Positions 34,171 through 45,312 of a stretch of DNA of 64,000 bases are shown here, in pieces (position 1 is the first letter of the stretch; each line of letters begins with the position of its first letter). The translations under genes and the position numbers were made by a program. The notes under the pieces are model-generated. The model saw only the letters and a program-made list of their open reading frames with translations, did no database searches and was not told the origin of the DNA. The DNA is from Cryobacterium sp. HLT2-28 (GTDB taxonomy: Bacteria; Actinomycetota; Actinomycetes; Actinomycetales; Microbacteriaceae): assembly GCF_004402495.1 (NCBI RefSeq), contig NZ_SOFH01000023.1, positions 1 through 64,000 of the forward strand, given 5' to 3'.

Positions 34171-36333
34171 ATGAGCGACTACTCCGCACTCGATTTCTCC
34201 CCGCTGGTCGCCCTGTCGGCCGACGAGGTCGTCACGCATTCCTTCGTTCGGGATGTCCCCCTCTCCCACGGCCGCGTGCTCGCCCTGGTCACGCTCGACA
34301 ACGGCCGGGACCACACCCGCCCGAACACCCTCGGCCCGGTCACCCTGCTCGAATTCGCCGCCACCATGGATGCGCTGAAGGCGCGGGCGGCACGCGGGGA
34401 GATCCACGGCGTTGCAGTCACCGGCAAGCCGTTCATCCTCGCTGCGGGCGCCGACCTGAGCAAGGTCAGCGAGATCCCGTCCCTGGAGACCGGCAAGCTC
34501 CTCGCCCAGCTCGGCCACCACGCCCTCGGCAAGCAGTCGGAGTTGGGCGTGCCGTCCTTCGTCTTCATCAACGGGCTAGCGCTCGGCGGAGGGCTCGAGA
34601 TCGCCCTGAACGCCGATTACCGCACCGTGGACGCCTCCGTGCCTGCGATCGCGCTGCCGGAGGTATCCCTCGGGCTGATCCCCGGCTGGGGTGGCTCCTA
34701 CCTCCTGCCGAACCTGATCGGAATCGAGAACGCCCTCAAGGTGATCATCGAGAACCCGCTCAAGAACCGGGTGCTCAAGGCCGCGGATGCCCTCGAACTC
34801 GGAATCGCGGACGTCCTGTTCGCCTCGGCTTCCTTCCTCGAGAACTCCATCGCCTGGGCCGAGAAGGTCATTGCGGGGACCGAGACCGTGGCCAGGCCCA
34901 ATCTGCCGGGCAAGATCGAGCGCCTCGTGAAGTGGGACGCTGCCGTGGGAATCGCCCGCCGGATGCTCGAAAACCGGATCGGCACCGTCGCCATGTCGCC
35001 CCACGTCGCGCTCGACCTGCTGAAGGCCGCGAAGAGCGGCACCCGCCAGGAAGGCTTCGAACGAGAGGACGACTCACTCGCCGGCCTCATCTCGGGCGAC
35101 CAGTTGCAGGCGAGCATCTACGCGTTCAACCTGGTGCAGAAACGCGCCAAGCGTCCAGCCGGCGCCCCGGACAAGGCACTGGCCCGCCCCATCACGAAGG
35201 TCGGCGTCATCGGCGCCGGGCTGATGGCCAGCCAGTTCGCCCTCCTCTTCGTTCGCAGGCTGCGCGTCCCCGTCGTGATCACCGACCTCGACCAGGCCAG
35301 GGTCGACAAGGGCGTCGCCTACATCCACGACGAGATCCTCGCCCTGGAGAACAAGAAACGGATCACCTCCGACGAGGCGAACCGGCTCCGCGCGCTGGTC
35401 ACCGGGACCACCGACAAGGCGCAGTTCGCCGACGCCGACTGGGTGATCGAGGCCGTCTTCGAGGAGCTGGGCGTCAAGCAGGATGTCTTCGCCGAGATCG
35501 AGAAGCACATCGCCCCCGACGCCATCCTCGCCACCAACACGTCGTCGCTCTCGGTCGAGCAGATCGGTGCGAAACTCGCCCACCCCGAACGACTGGTCGG
35601 CTTCCACTTCTTCAACCCCGTCGCCATCATGCCCCTGATCGAGGTCGTGAACACCCCGCAGACCAACGACGTCACCCTGTCCACGGCGATGGTCGTCGCG
35701 GGCAAGCTGAAGAAGAACGCGGTGATCACCCGGGACACCCCAGGGTTCGTCGTCAACCGGATTCTGGCCAAGGTTCTCGGCGAAGCGATGCACGCCGTCG
35801 ACACCGGCACCCCGTTCGACGTCGTCTCCGAGGCGATCGCACCGTTCGGGCTTCCGATGACGCCGTTCGAGCTGCTCGAACTGGTTGGCCTCAAGGTGGG
35901 AGCGCACGTTCTGGACACGCACCACGCCGCGTTCCCCGACCGGTTCTTCGAGAGCGAGAACCTGCACAAGCTCGCCGAGCACGGCAAGCTCCTCGAGCGG
36001 GACGCCAAGGGCAAGATCAAGGGCTACGACAAGGCGGCCCTGAAGATCGTCGCCGGCGGCACCACCCCGATGACGGCCACGGATCTCCAGCGCCGGTTCG
36101 AAGACGGCCTCGCCGACGAGATCAAGCGGATGCTGGACGACGACGTGGTGCACGCGGCCGAGGACATCGACCTGTGCATGATCCTCGGCGCGGGCTACCC
36201 GTTCCAGATGGGCGGGGTCACCCCCTACCTCGACCGGGTCGGCGCGAGCGAACGGGTCTTCGGCGGCACGTTCCACACTCCCCCGATCCGCGGCGTCGGA
36301 GCGGTTCCGGCCCTGGCCGGCGCGGCCGAGTAG
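34171..36333 (+). CDS. fadB: Fatty-acid oxidation complex alpha subunit (hydratase/3-hydroxyacyl-CoA dehydrogenase)
   Basis: A 720-residue multifunctional protein. The N-terminal crotonase domain (~10-300) has PFILAAGADLSK and INGLALGGGLEIAL (oxyanion hole). The NAD-binding 3-hydroxyacyl-CoA dehydrogenase domain starts near 345 with KVGVIGAGLMASQFAL and ends with the HFFNPVAIMPLIEVV and DTPGFVVNRILAKVLGEA signatures, followed by a C-terminal dehydrogenase domain. It does hydration and oxidation steps of beta-oxidation, passing product to FadA, encoded 3 bases upstream. A strong hairpin follows the stop. Confidence 0.95.
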   Translation: MSDYSALDFSPLVALSADEVVTHSFVRDVPLSHGRVLALVTLDNGRDHTRPNTLGPVTLLEFAATMDALKARAARGEIHGVAVTGKPFILAAGADLSKVSEIPSLETGKLLAQLGHHALGKQSELGVPSFVFINGLALGGGLEIALNADYRTVDASVPAIALPEVSLGLIPGWGGSYLLPNLIGIENALKVIIENPLKNRVLKAADALELGIADVLFASASFLENSIAWAEKVIAGTETVARPNLPGKIERLVKWDAAVGIARRMLENRIGTVAMSPHVALDLLKAAKSGTRQEGFEREDDSLAGLISGDQLQASIYAFNLVQKRAKRPAGAPDKALARPITKVGVIGAGLMASQFALLFVRRLRVPVVITDLDQARVDKGVAYIHDEILALENKKRITSDEANRLRALVTGTTDKAQFADADWVIEAVFEELGVKQDVFAEIEKHIAPDAILATNTSSLSVEQIGAKLAHPERLVGFHFFNPVAIMPLIEVVNTPQTNDVTLSTAMVVAGKLKKNAVITRDTPGFVVNRILAKVLGEAMHAVDTGTPFDVVSEAIAPFGLPMTPFELLELVGLKVGAHVLDTHHAAFPDRFFESENLHKLAEHGKLLERDAKGKIKGYDKAALKIVAGGTTPMTATDLQRRFEDGLADEIKRMLDDDVVHAAEDIDLCMILGAGYPFQMGGVTPYLDRVGASERVFGGTFHTPPIRGVGAVPALAGAAE

Positions 36334-36353
36334 CGCGGTAACCATCCGGCAAC

Positions 36354-36398
36354 GGTGGTGGAGCCGGTCGAGACCCGGTCTCGTCCGGCTCCACCACC
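36354..36398 (+). terminator. Long perfect hairpin after fadB (REP-like)
   Basis: GGTGGTGGAGCCGG pairs perfectly with CCGGCTCCACCACC (14 bp). The 17-base loop is itself palindromic (CGAGACC-CGGTCTCG), so the stem can extend. There is no U-run. The GGTGGT(T/G)GAGC...GTCGA(G/A)ACC pattern resembles a palindrome I remember as frequent between genes in Micrococcales genomes. Confidence 0.6.
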
Positions 36399-36408
36399 GG
36401 CGCCGCGG

Positions 36409-36650
36409 CTACCGGTTGACCGGCGACATGTCCGAGAAACGGTCGCCGACAGGCGCGCCGAGGGCGGCAAGCTGGTCTGCGCTGAGCCGATGCGCATCCG
36501 CCGCCATGTTCTCCTCGAGGCGGCTGACCCGCTTGGTGCCGGGAATCGGCGCGATGTCATCACCCTGCGCGAGCAGCCACGCTAGGCGGTGTCGAAGAAG
36601 GTGACCCCGAGGCCGATGCCACGGTGGATGGTGCGGATCGACTCGGCGGC
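36409..36650 (-). pseudogene. Aldo/keto reductase remnant
   Basis: Two pieces of one aldo/keto reductase are joined by an internal deletion. The N-terminal piece reads [19 protein letters not shown] (normally followed by D-x-YG) and then hits a stop at 36582. In another frame the C-terminal piece begins at once as [19 protein letters not shown] and continues through [15 protein letters not shown] to a stop at 36409. Roughly 200 residues, including the catalytic Tyr and Lys, are missing. It cannot be functional. Confidence 0.75.
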
Positions 36651-36842
36651 GTCGTGCCGTTGCAGCAGTTCGAGGCGGTCCGCGCTGCTGCCGTCGCCCT
36701 GGCGGGCGAGTTCGGCGTAGTCGCGGATCCTCGCGATCGGCAGCGATGTGGACCGGAGCCTGGTCAGGAACTGGATCCAGCCCACGTCACTGGCCGAGTA
36801 ACGGCGATGGGACGACGGCGCACGATCGACCGGCTCGAGCAT
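36651..36842 (-). pseudogene. MerR regulator remnant
   Basis: The minus strand encodes [20 protein letters not shown] then [20 protein letters not shown] and [20 protein letters not shown], the second half of a MerR-type DNA-binding domain and linker. The first helix-turn-helix (…LRYYE) is missing and the frame runs directly into the aldo/keto reductase remnant. It looks like the relic of a MerR-aldo/keto reductase pair, a common actinobacterial arrangement. Confidence 0.7.
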
Positions 36843-36873
36843 GAGCCCGGCCCGTGACCACCCGTCCCAGCGC

Positions 36874-36937
36874 CGCCGAACTGTGAGTTCTGCACCGAAA
36901 TCCACGGGCACAGGGCGGCCCAACTCACAGTTCGGCG
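36874..36937. repeat. 16-bp perfect inverted repeat
   Basis: CGCCGAACTGTGAGTT (36874-36889) and AACTCACAGTTCGGCG (36922-36937) are exact inverted copies separated by 32 bases. They lie between the MerR remnant and the dxs 3' end. It could be a transcript-end hairpin for dxs or a small mobile palindromic element; no transposase is near. Confidence 0.75.
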
Positions 36938-36969
36938 CGCCAGGACGACCGCGTGGAGACGGAGGCCGG

Positions 36970-38925
36970 TCAGTCCTTCTGGGCGCGGTTGACCGTGACC
37001 CCGCCGGTGTCGGTGTGGTCGGCCGGCAGGGCCCTGGCGTGCGGGATCTTGCTGCCGAGCACCATGGCGACCACGTCGCGGGCGATGTGCTGCGGGGTCA
37101 GGCCCACCTGCTCGAGGATCTCCGCCCGGGTGCCGTGGTCGAGGAACTCGTCGGGCAGGCCCAGCTCGGTGACCGCGGTGTCCACGCCGGCCTCTCGCAG
37201 GTCCTGACGGATCCGGGTGCCGATGCCGCCGACACGGATGCCGTCCTCGATGGTGACGACGATCCGGTGCTCGGCCGCCAGCGCGATGATGCTCCGCGGC
37301 ACCGGCACCACCCAGCGCGGGTCGACGACGGTGGCGCCGATCCCCTGCGCGGCGAGGCGCTGCGCCACGTCGAGGCCAATCCCGGCCATCGGTCCCACCG
37401 TGACGATGAGCACATCCTTCTGGCTGGATTCCAGCAGCACGTCCACCCCATCGTCGAGACGGCGGATGGCGTCGAATTCGACCCCCGTGCTGCCCTTGGG
37501 GAAACGCAGCACGGTCGGTCCGTCGTCGATCTTGACGGCCTCCTCGAGTTCCTCCCGCAGCCGGATCGAGTCCCGGGGCGCGGCGAGACGGATGCCCGGC
37601 ACGACCTGCAGGATGGCCAGGTCCCAGATCCCGTGGTGGCTCGGACCGTCCGGCCCGGTGACTCCGGCCCGGTCGAGCACGAAGGTGACGCCGGCCTTGT
37701 GCAGCGCGACATCCATCAGCACCTGGTCGAATGCCCGGTTGATGAAGGTGGCGTACAGCGCGACGACCGGGTGCAGGCCGCCGAAGGCGAGACCGGCCGC
37801 GCTGGTCACGGCGTGCTGCTCGGCGATCCCCACATCGTGGACGCGGTCGGGGAAGCGTTCGGCCATCTTGTGCAGTCCGGTGGGGCGGAGCATCGCGGCG
37901 GTGATGCCGACAATCTTCTCGTCGAGGGTGGCGAGGCGGAGGAGCTCGTCGGCGAAGACGGAGGTCCACGACGGCGCACCGGCCGACTCGATCGATTCGC
38001 CGGTCTCCGGGTCGATCTGGCCCACGGCGTGGAACTGGTCGGCCTCATCCTGCATGGCCGGGTTGTAGCCCTTGCCCTTCTGGGTGATCGTGTGCACGAT
38101 CACCGGGGCGCCGTAACCCTTGGCCTGGCGCAGAGCCTCGAGCATGGCAACCATGTCGTGGCCGTCGACCGGTCCGATGTATTTGATGTCGAGGTTCGAG
38201 TACAGCGCCTCGTTGTTGGTGACGCGGGCGAGGAAGCCGTGCAGCCCTCCGCGAACACCGCGGAAGAACGCCCGTGCGGGGGCCCCCATGTGGTCGAAGG
38301 CCTGGCGGCTGGTCAGGTAGGCGGCCCGGTAGCTCCTCCGGGTGCGCACGGTGTTGAGGAACCGGGCCATGCCGCCGATGGTGGGCGCGTAGGAGCGGCC
38401 GTTGTCGTTGACGACGATGATCAGGCGGCGGGTGTTGTCGTCGCTGATGTTGTTGAGGGCTTCCCAGGTCATTCCGCCGGTGAGGGAGCCGTCGCCGACC
38501 ACGGCGATCACGTGGCGGTCGCTCTGCCCGGTCATCTCGAAGGCACGGGAGATCCCGTCGGCCCAGGACAGCGAGCTGGAGGCGTGGGAGCTCTCGACGA
38601 TGTCGTGCACCGACTCCGAACGCTGCGGGTAGCCCGCGAGGCCGCCTCGCTGCCGCAGCTTGCTGAAGTCCTGCCGCCCGGTCAGCATTTTGTGCACGTA
38701 GGTCTGGTGGCCGGTGTCGAAGACGATCGCGTCACGGGGCGATTCGAAGACCCGGTGGATGGCGATCGTCATCTCGACGACGCCTAGGTTGGGTCCCAGA
38801 TGCCCACCGGTCTTGGCGACCTCGTTGACCAGGAACGCGCGCACTTCGGCTGCCAGCTCGATGAGTTGCTGGTTCGAGAGACGATCGAGATCGCGGGGAC
38901 CGGAAATTGTCTCCAGAAGACCCAT
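36970..38925 (-). CDS. dxs: 1-Deoxy-D-xylulose-5-phosphate synthase
   Basis: A 651-residue thiamine-diphosphate enzyme condensing pyruvate and glyceraldehyde 3-phosphate, the first step of the MEP isoprenoid pathway. Seen features are the N-terminal LVNEVAKTGGHLGPNLGVVE, the cofactor motif AVVGDGSLTGGMTWEALNN, the transketolase region VHDVGIAEQHAVTSAAG and GVTGPDGPSHHGIWDL, and a C-terminal domain with VTIEDGIRVGGIG. ATG 38925 has AAGGTG about 6 bases upstream and gives the MGLLETISGPRDL start; GTG 38934 is an alternative. It lies downstream of acnA on the same strand, separated by a palindrome. Confidence 0.96.
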   Translation of the reverse strand: MGLLETISGPRDLDRLSNQQLIELAAEVRAFLVNEVAKTGGHLGPNLGVVEMTIAIHRVFESPRDAIVFDTGHQTYVHKMLTGRQDFSKLRQRGGLAGYPQRSESVHDIVESSHASSSLSWADGISRAFEMTGQSDRHVIAVVGDGSLTGGMTWEALNNISDDNTRRLIIVVNDNGRSYAPTIGGMARFLNTVRTRRSYRAAYLTSRQAFDHMGAPARAFFRGVRGGLHGFLARVTNNEALYSNLDIKYIGPVDGHDMVAMLEALRQAKGYGAPVIVHTITQKGKGYNPAMQDEADQFHAVGQIDPETGESIESAGAPSWTSVFADELLRLATLDEKIVGITAAMLRPTGLHKMAERFPDRVHDVGIAEQHAVTSAAGLAFGGLHPVVALYATFINRAFDQVLMDVALHKAGVTFVLDRAGVTGPDGPSHHGIWDLAILQVVPGIRLAAPRDSIRLREELEEAVKIDDGPTVLRFPKGSTGVEFDAIRRLDDGVDVLLESSQKDVLIVTVGPMAGIGLDVAQRLAAQGIGATVVDPRWVVPVPRSIIALAAEHRIVVTIEDGIRVGGIGTRIRQDLREAGVDTAVTELGLPDEFLDHGTRAEILEQVGLTPQHIARDVVAMVLGSKIPHARALPADHTDTGGVTVNRAQKD

Positions 38926-38959
38926 CAAGAACACCTTTCACGTTGGCCGGCACCGAAGG

Positions 38960-39004
38960 AAACCGGCGCGTAGATACGGTTATACCCAGTCTACGCGCCG
39001 GTTT
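38960..39004 (-). promoter_or_regulatory. 15-bp perfect inverted repeat between acnA and dxs
   Basis: AAACCGGCGCGTAGA (38960-38974) and TCTACGCGCCGGTTT (38990-39004) are exact inverted copies around a 15-base loop. On the minus strand the loop reads CTGGGTATAACCGTA and contains a -10-like TATAAC. It may end the acnA transcript, start the dxs transcript, or do both. Confidence 0.6.
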
Positions 39005-39020
39005 GGGAGCCAGCCGGGAG

Positions 39021-41843
<2,823 letters not shown>

Positions 41844-41976
41844 GTTGCCCTCTCCTTCGTGGAAACCGACGGGAAACCGTCCGCAATCCCCAATCCTGAC
41901 GACCGGACGCCTGCCCCTGCCAGCAAGGGTAACCTAACCAGCGGGCACGGCACCCGGTCGATGCTGTCCGCCAAAC

Positions 41977-41994
41977 TATCTTGACGTAGAGATA
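41977..41994. promoter_or_regulatory. Operator-like near-palindrome upstream of acnA
   Basis: TATCTTGACGTAGAGATA is an 18-base near-palindrome (7 of 9 pairs) followed by an overlapping second one, TAGAG-ATAA-CTCTA (41987-42000). It lies in the 203-base gap between acnA and the P-type ATPase stop, ~135 bases before the acnA start, a good position for a regulator of acnA. Confidence 0.4.
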
Positions 41995-42046
41995 ACTCTA
42001 GCGTGGCGGCTCCGGACCGGCCGCATTCCGGGCGGCATTTCCCGAA

Positions 42047-44440
42047 CTATTCACGGTCGAAGATCAGGCCGCGGCGCCGCGCGAACCGGTACATCAGCTC
42101 GATGGCGGCGGCGCCCAGCAGGCCGACGAGGATGCCGAAGGCCAGCGCCGGGTTCGGCGACACCGAAATGGCGAAGAAGATCCGGCCGAACCCAACGGTG
42201 CAGGCGAGCACCATGGCCGCCGCCATGGAGAGCACGAGAGCCAGCCGCGGCCCGGTGAGAGGCCGGGCCAGCGCGGCCAGGATCGCCAGAGAGACGACGA
42301 ACAGGGCGACCGTGGTGACGCTTCGGGCCTCGTTCAGGGGAATCCGGTGATAGAGCGGCAGGAAGGCCGCCAGCACGGTCGCGGCGGCGATCACCCCGGT
42401 CGGCACGGCGTAGCGGATGATCCGGCGCAGCACACCGGGCGTGTAGATGCGCCGGTTCGGGGCGAGGGCGAGCACGAACGACGGGATCCCGATCGCGAGG
42501 GCGGAGACCAGGGTCAGCTGACGCGGCAGGAATGGGAACGGCAGCGACAGGGCGGCCATCGTCAGGGCGATCAGGATGCCGTAGACCGTCTTGGACAGGA
42601 ACAGGTTCGCCACCCGCTCCACGTTGCCGATCACCCGGCGGCCGAGGTAGAGCACCTCGGGCAGCCGGTCGAATCGGTTGTCGAGCAGCACCAACCGGGA
42701 TGCCGCCTTGGTGGCGGGGGTCGCCGCGCCCATGGCGATGCCGAGGTCGGCGTCCTTGATCGCCATGGCGTCGTTGACCCCGTCACCGGTCATCGCGACG
42801 GTGCGGCCCTCGGCCTGGAGGATGGCCACGGCCTTCCGTTTCTGCTCGGGGCCCACCCGGCCGAACAGGCTCGCCGTGCCGAGGGCCGCCGCAAGGGCGG
42901 CGTCATCGGCCAGACCCGCCGCGTTCACCGTCTCCCCGGCGAGGCCGAGCCGGCGGGCGAGCGCCGCGACGGTGACGGGGTTGTCCCCCGACATCACGAT
43001 CACGCGCACTCCCTGGCCCGCGAAGTAGCGGAGCGTCTCGGCGGCGTGCGGGCGCACCGATTCACGGAACACCACGAGGGCGGCCGGGGTGAGGTCGTGG
43101 TTGCCCGGGTCGTCGGCGGCATCCGTCGAAAGGTCGCCGGCCAGCCTGACCAGGGCGAGGGTGCGTTCGCCCGCGGCGGCGATGACGTTCGCCGCGGCGA
43201 GCCGGTCCGGGTGCCCGGCGAGGAGCCGCTCCGGCGCCCCGAGGAGCCACGCGGACGTGTCTCCGTCGTGCTCGAGGGCGACGCCGCTGTATTTCCGCGC
43301 CGAGCCGAACGGCAGCCGGGATCGCACCGTGGCCCCGTCAGCGGAGAAGTGGCCGCCGAGCACGCGGGCCGTGAGGTTGGCGGCATCGTCGGCACCGAAG
43401 GCGCCGAGGGCCCGGCTCACCCCGGCTTCGAGTGCCGGATCGAGCCCGGCCTGCCGGTCGAGGACGAGCCGGTCGAAGACCAGCTCGCCGCTGGTGAGCG
43501 TGCCGGTCTTGTCGAGGCAGAGCACGTCGACGCGGGCGAGCACCTCGACCGCCGCCAGCTCCTCGATCAACACCTTGTGCCTGGCCAGCTGGATCGCGGC
43601 CACGCCGAAGGCCAGGCTGATCAGCAGCACGAGGCCCTCCGGAATCATGCCGACCACGCTGGCCACCGCGTCGCGGAGGGCGGCGCGCCAGTCCCCGTCG
43701 CTGAAATCCGCCAGGGCCGCGATCCCGCCGTAGGTCGAGACCCGGCCCAGCAGGGTGACCACGATGACGGGCCCGAGGATCCAGGACAGCACGACGAGGA
43801 TGCGGTTGGTCGCCGCCCGCAACTCGGAGTGGACGAGGGAATGCCGTTTGATCTCCGCGGTCAGCTTGTTCGCGTAGGAGGCCGCACCGACGGCGGTGAC
43901 GACCCCGTAGCCGGACCCTCCCGCCACGTGCGAGCCGGACAGCAACGGGTCGCCCGCCACCTTGACCTGCGGTTCGGACTCCCCCGTGAGCATGGCCTCG
44001 TCGACGACGAGGTCGTCCCCGCCCAGCACCCGGGCGTCGGCGGGCACCTGGTCGCCCGGCCGCAGCACGAGGATGTCATCCAGGACGACCCCGGCGAGCG
44101 GCACGATCTGCCGCAGCCCGTCGCGCTTGACCGCGACCTCCGGGGTGGACAAAAGCGCCAGCCTGTCGAGCACGACCTTGGCTCGCACCTCCTGCACGAT
44201 TCCGATCAACGCGTTCGCGACGACGACCCCGTAGAACAGTCCGTCGCGCAGGTCGCCGAGGAGCAGCACGGCCGCGAAGCACACCGTGAGGATCGCGTTG
44301 AAGAGGGTGAAGACGTTCTCCCGCAGGATGTCCGCCACGGTGCGCGAGGTCGGCTGCGGCGCATCGTTGCCGCGACCGTCGGCGAGCCGCTGGGCTGCCT
44401 CCCCGCCGGTGAGACCCGGAAGCTCATCGCCGAGGGCCAT
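42047..44440 (-). CDS. Cation-transporting P-type ATPase (CtpE-like)
   Basis: A 797-residue P2-type ATPase. Motifs are MLTGESEPQVKVAG (actuator), GMIPEGLVLLISLAFG (M4), LCLDKTGTLTSGEL (phosphorylated Asp) and AMTGDGVNDAMAIKDADLGI (hinge). There is no N-terminal heavy-metal domain or CPx motif, so it is not a copper or zinc pump. The layout resembles mycobacterial CtpE, implicated in calcium uptake; the ion here is not certain. ATG 44440 lies 4 bases after the DUF3159 stop, so the two genes are probably one transcript. Confidence 0.88.
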   Translation of the reverse strand: MALGDELPGLTGGEAAQRLADGRGNDAPQPTSRTVADILRENVFTLFNAILTVCFAAVLLLGDLRDGLFYGVVVANALIGIVQEVRAKVVLDRLALLSTPEVAVKRDGLRQIVPLAGVVLDDILVLRPGDQVPADARVLGGDDLVVDEAMLTGESEPQVKVAGDPLLSGSHVAGGSGYGVVTAVGAASYANKLTAEIKRHSLVHSELRAATNRILVVLSWILGPVIVVTLLGRVSTYGGIAALADFSDGDWRAALRDAVASVVGMIPEGLVLLISLAFGVAAIQLARHKVLIEELAAVEVLARVDVLCLDKTGTLTSGELVFDRLVLDRQAGLDPALEAGVSRALGAFGADDAANLTARVLGGHFSADGATVRSRLPFGSARKYSGVALEHDGDTSAWLLGAPERLLAGHPDRLAAANVIAAAGERTLALVRLAGDLSTDAADDPGNHDLTPAALVVFRESVRPHAAETLRYFAGQGVRVIVMSGDNPVTVAALARRLGLAGETVNAAGLADDAALAAALGTASLFGRVGPEQKRKAVAILQAEGRTVAMTGDGVNDAMAIKDADLGIAMGAATPATKAASRLVLLDNRFDRLPEVLYLGRRVIGNVERVANLFLSKTVYGILIALTMAALSLPFPFLPRQLTLVSALAIGIPSFVLALAPNRRIYTPGVLRRIIRYAVPTGVIAAATVLAAFLPLYHRIPLNEARSVTTVALFVVSLAILAALARPLTGPRLALVLSMAAAMVLACTVGFGRIFFAISVSPNPALAFGILVGLLGAAAIELMYRFARRRGLIFDRE

Positions 44441-44444
44441 CGGG

Positions 44445-45284
44445 TCAGTCCCCGCTCGCCTCGGCAGCCGTCGCACCCGGTCGGCCCTGCGCCGGATAGA
44501 CGGAACGCACCATCAACCAGGACACAACCAGGAGCGGGGCATACAACGGGATGCCCATGATCAGCTTGGCCGCGCCGAGCCATTCGACGTTGTTCGAGAA
44601 GTACAGCGGGAGCTGCACGATCAGGCGGAGGGCGAAGAGCGCGGCCCAGCACAGCGTGAGCACCGTGAGCACCCGACGCTTCGACGGATCGTCCCGCCAG
44701 GCGATCCCGTCGTTCATCAGGAAGCCGACGGCGAGGCCGAGGATCGGCCAGCCGACCAGGGCCGACACCAGGAGGACTGTGCCATAGGCGCCATTGGTCC
44801 AGAAGCCGGGCAGGAAGGCATCCGCGGCGTTGCCGGAGAACAAGGCCAGCACGGCGCTGAAACCGGCGCCGAGCAGGCCACCGATGGCCGGGGTCACGGT
44901 CTGGCGCACCGCGCGGCGGAGCACCGCGAACACGACGCCGATGATCACAGGGGCGATCAGGGAGAGCAGGAGGGACTGGTCAGGGACGGTGGACCGGGTG
45001 AACGTGTAGACGATGAGGAAGACCAGGCCCGGCAGGACCGCCTCGACCAGGCCGCGGATGCCGCCCATCGCCGCGAGCAGGGCGTGGCCGGTGATCGGCT
45101 CGCCGTCGGCGGCCGAGGCGAAGCCGGCGCGCCGTGCCGCCGCGGCCATTCCCTGGGCGAAAGTCTCCGAGACCGCGGGGCCGGCAGCGGAGCCCGGCGT
45201 CTGGGCAGGGGCGGCCCCGCCCGGGGCATCCGCCGACGTCGACTGGGCCGGGGACTCGTCTGGAGGTAGCGGTGCGTCCGTCAT
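44445..45284 (-). CDS. DUF3159 membrane protein
   Basis: A 279-residue protein with an acidic, Pro/Ala-rich N-terminus (~1-60), then about six transmembrane segments. DUF3159 elements are seen: GGIRGLVEAVLPGLVFLIVY, LRRAVRQTVTPAIGGLLG, FLPGFWTNGAYG and LMNDGIAWRDDPSKRR. The family is actinobacterial and of unknown function, usually found near dut and DUF3710, as here. It is probably an integral cytoplasmic-membrane protein. ATG 45284 begins MTDAPLPPDES. Confidence 0.88.
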   Translation of the reverse strand: MTDAPLPPDESPAQSTSADAPGGAAPAQTPGSAAGPAVSETFAQGMAAAARRAGFASAADGEPITGHALLAAMGGIRGLVEAVLPGLVFLIVYTFTRSTVPDQSLLLSLIAPVIIGVVFAVLRRAVRQTVTPAIGGLLGAGFSAVLALFSGNAADAFLPGFWTNGAYGTVLLVSALVGWPILGLAVGFLMNDGIAWRDDPSKRRVLTVLTLCWAALFALRLIVQLPLYFSNNVEWLGAAKLIMGIPLYAPLLVVSWLMVRSVYPAQGRPGATAAEASGD

Positions 45285-45312
45285 TCGGGCGTTCTCCCTG
45301 CGGGGAGGCCGG

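Noticed and set aside
42347-44560. 737-residue plus-strand open frame
   Set aside because: Antisense to the P-type ATPase with all catalytic motifs intact; His/Gly/Arg-rich product.
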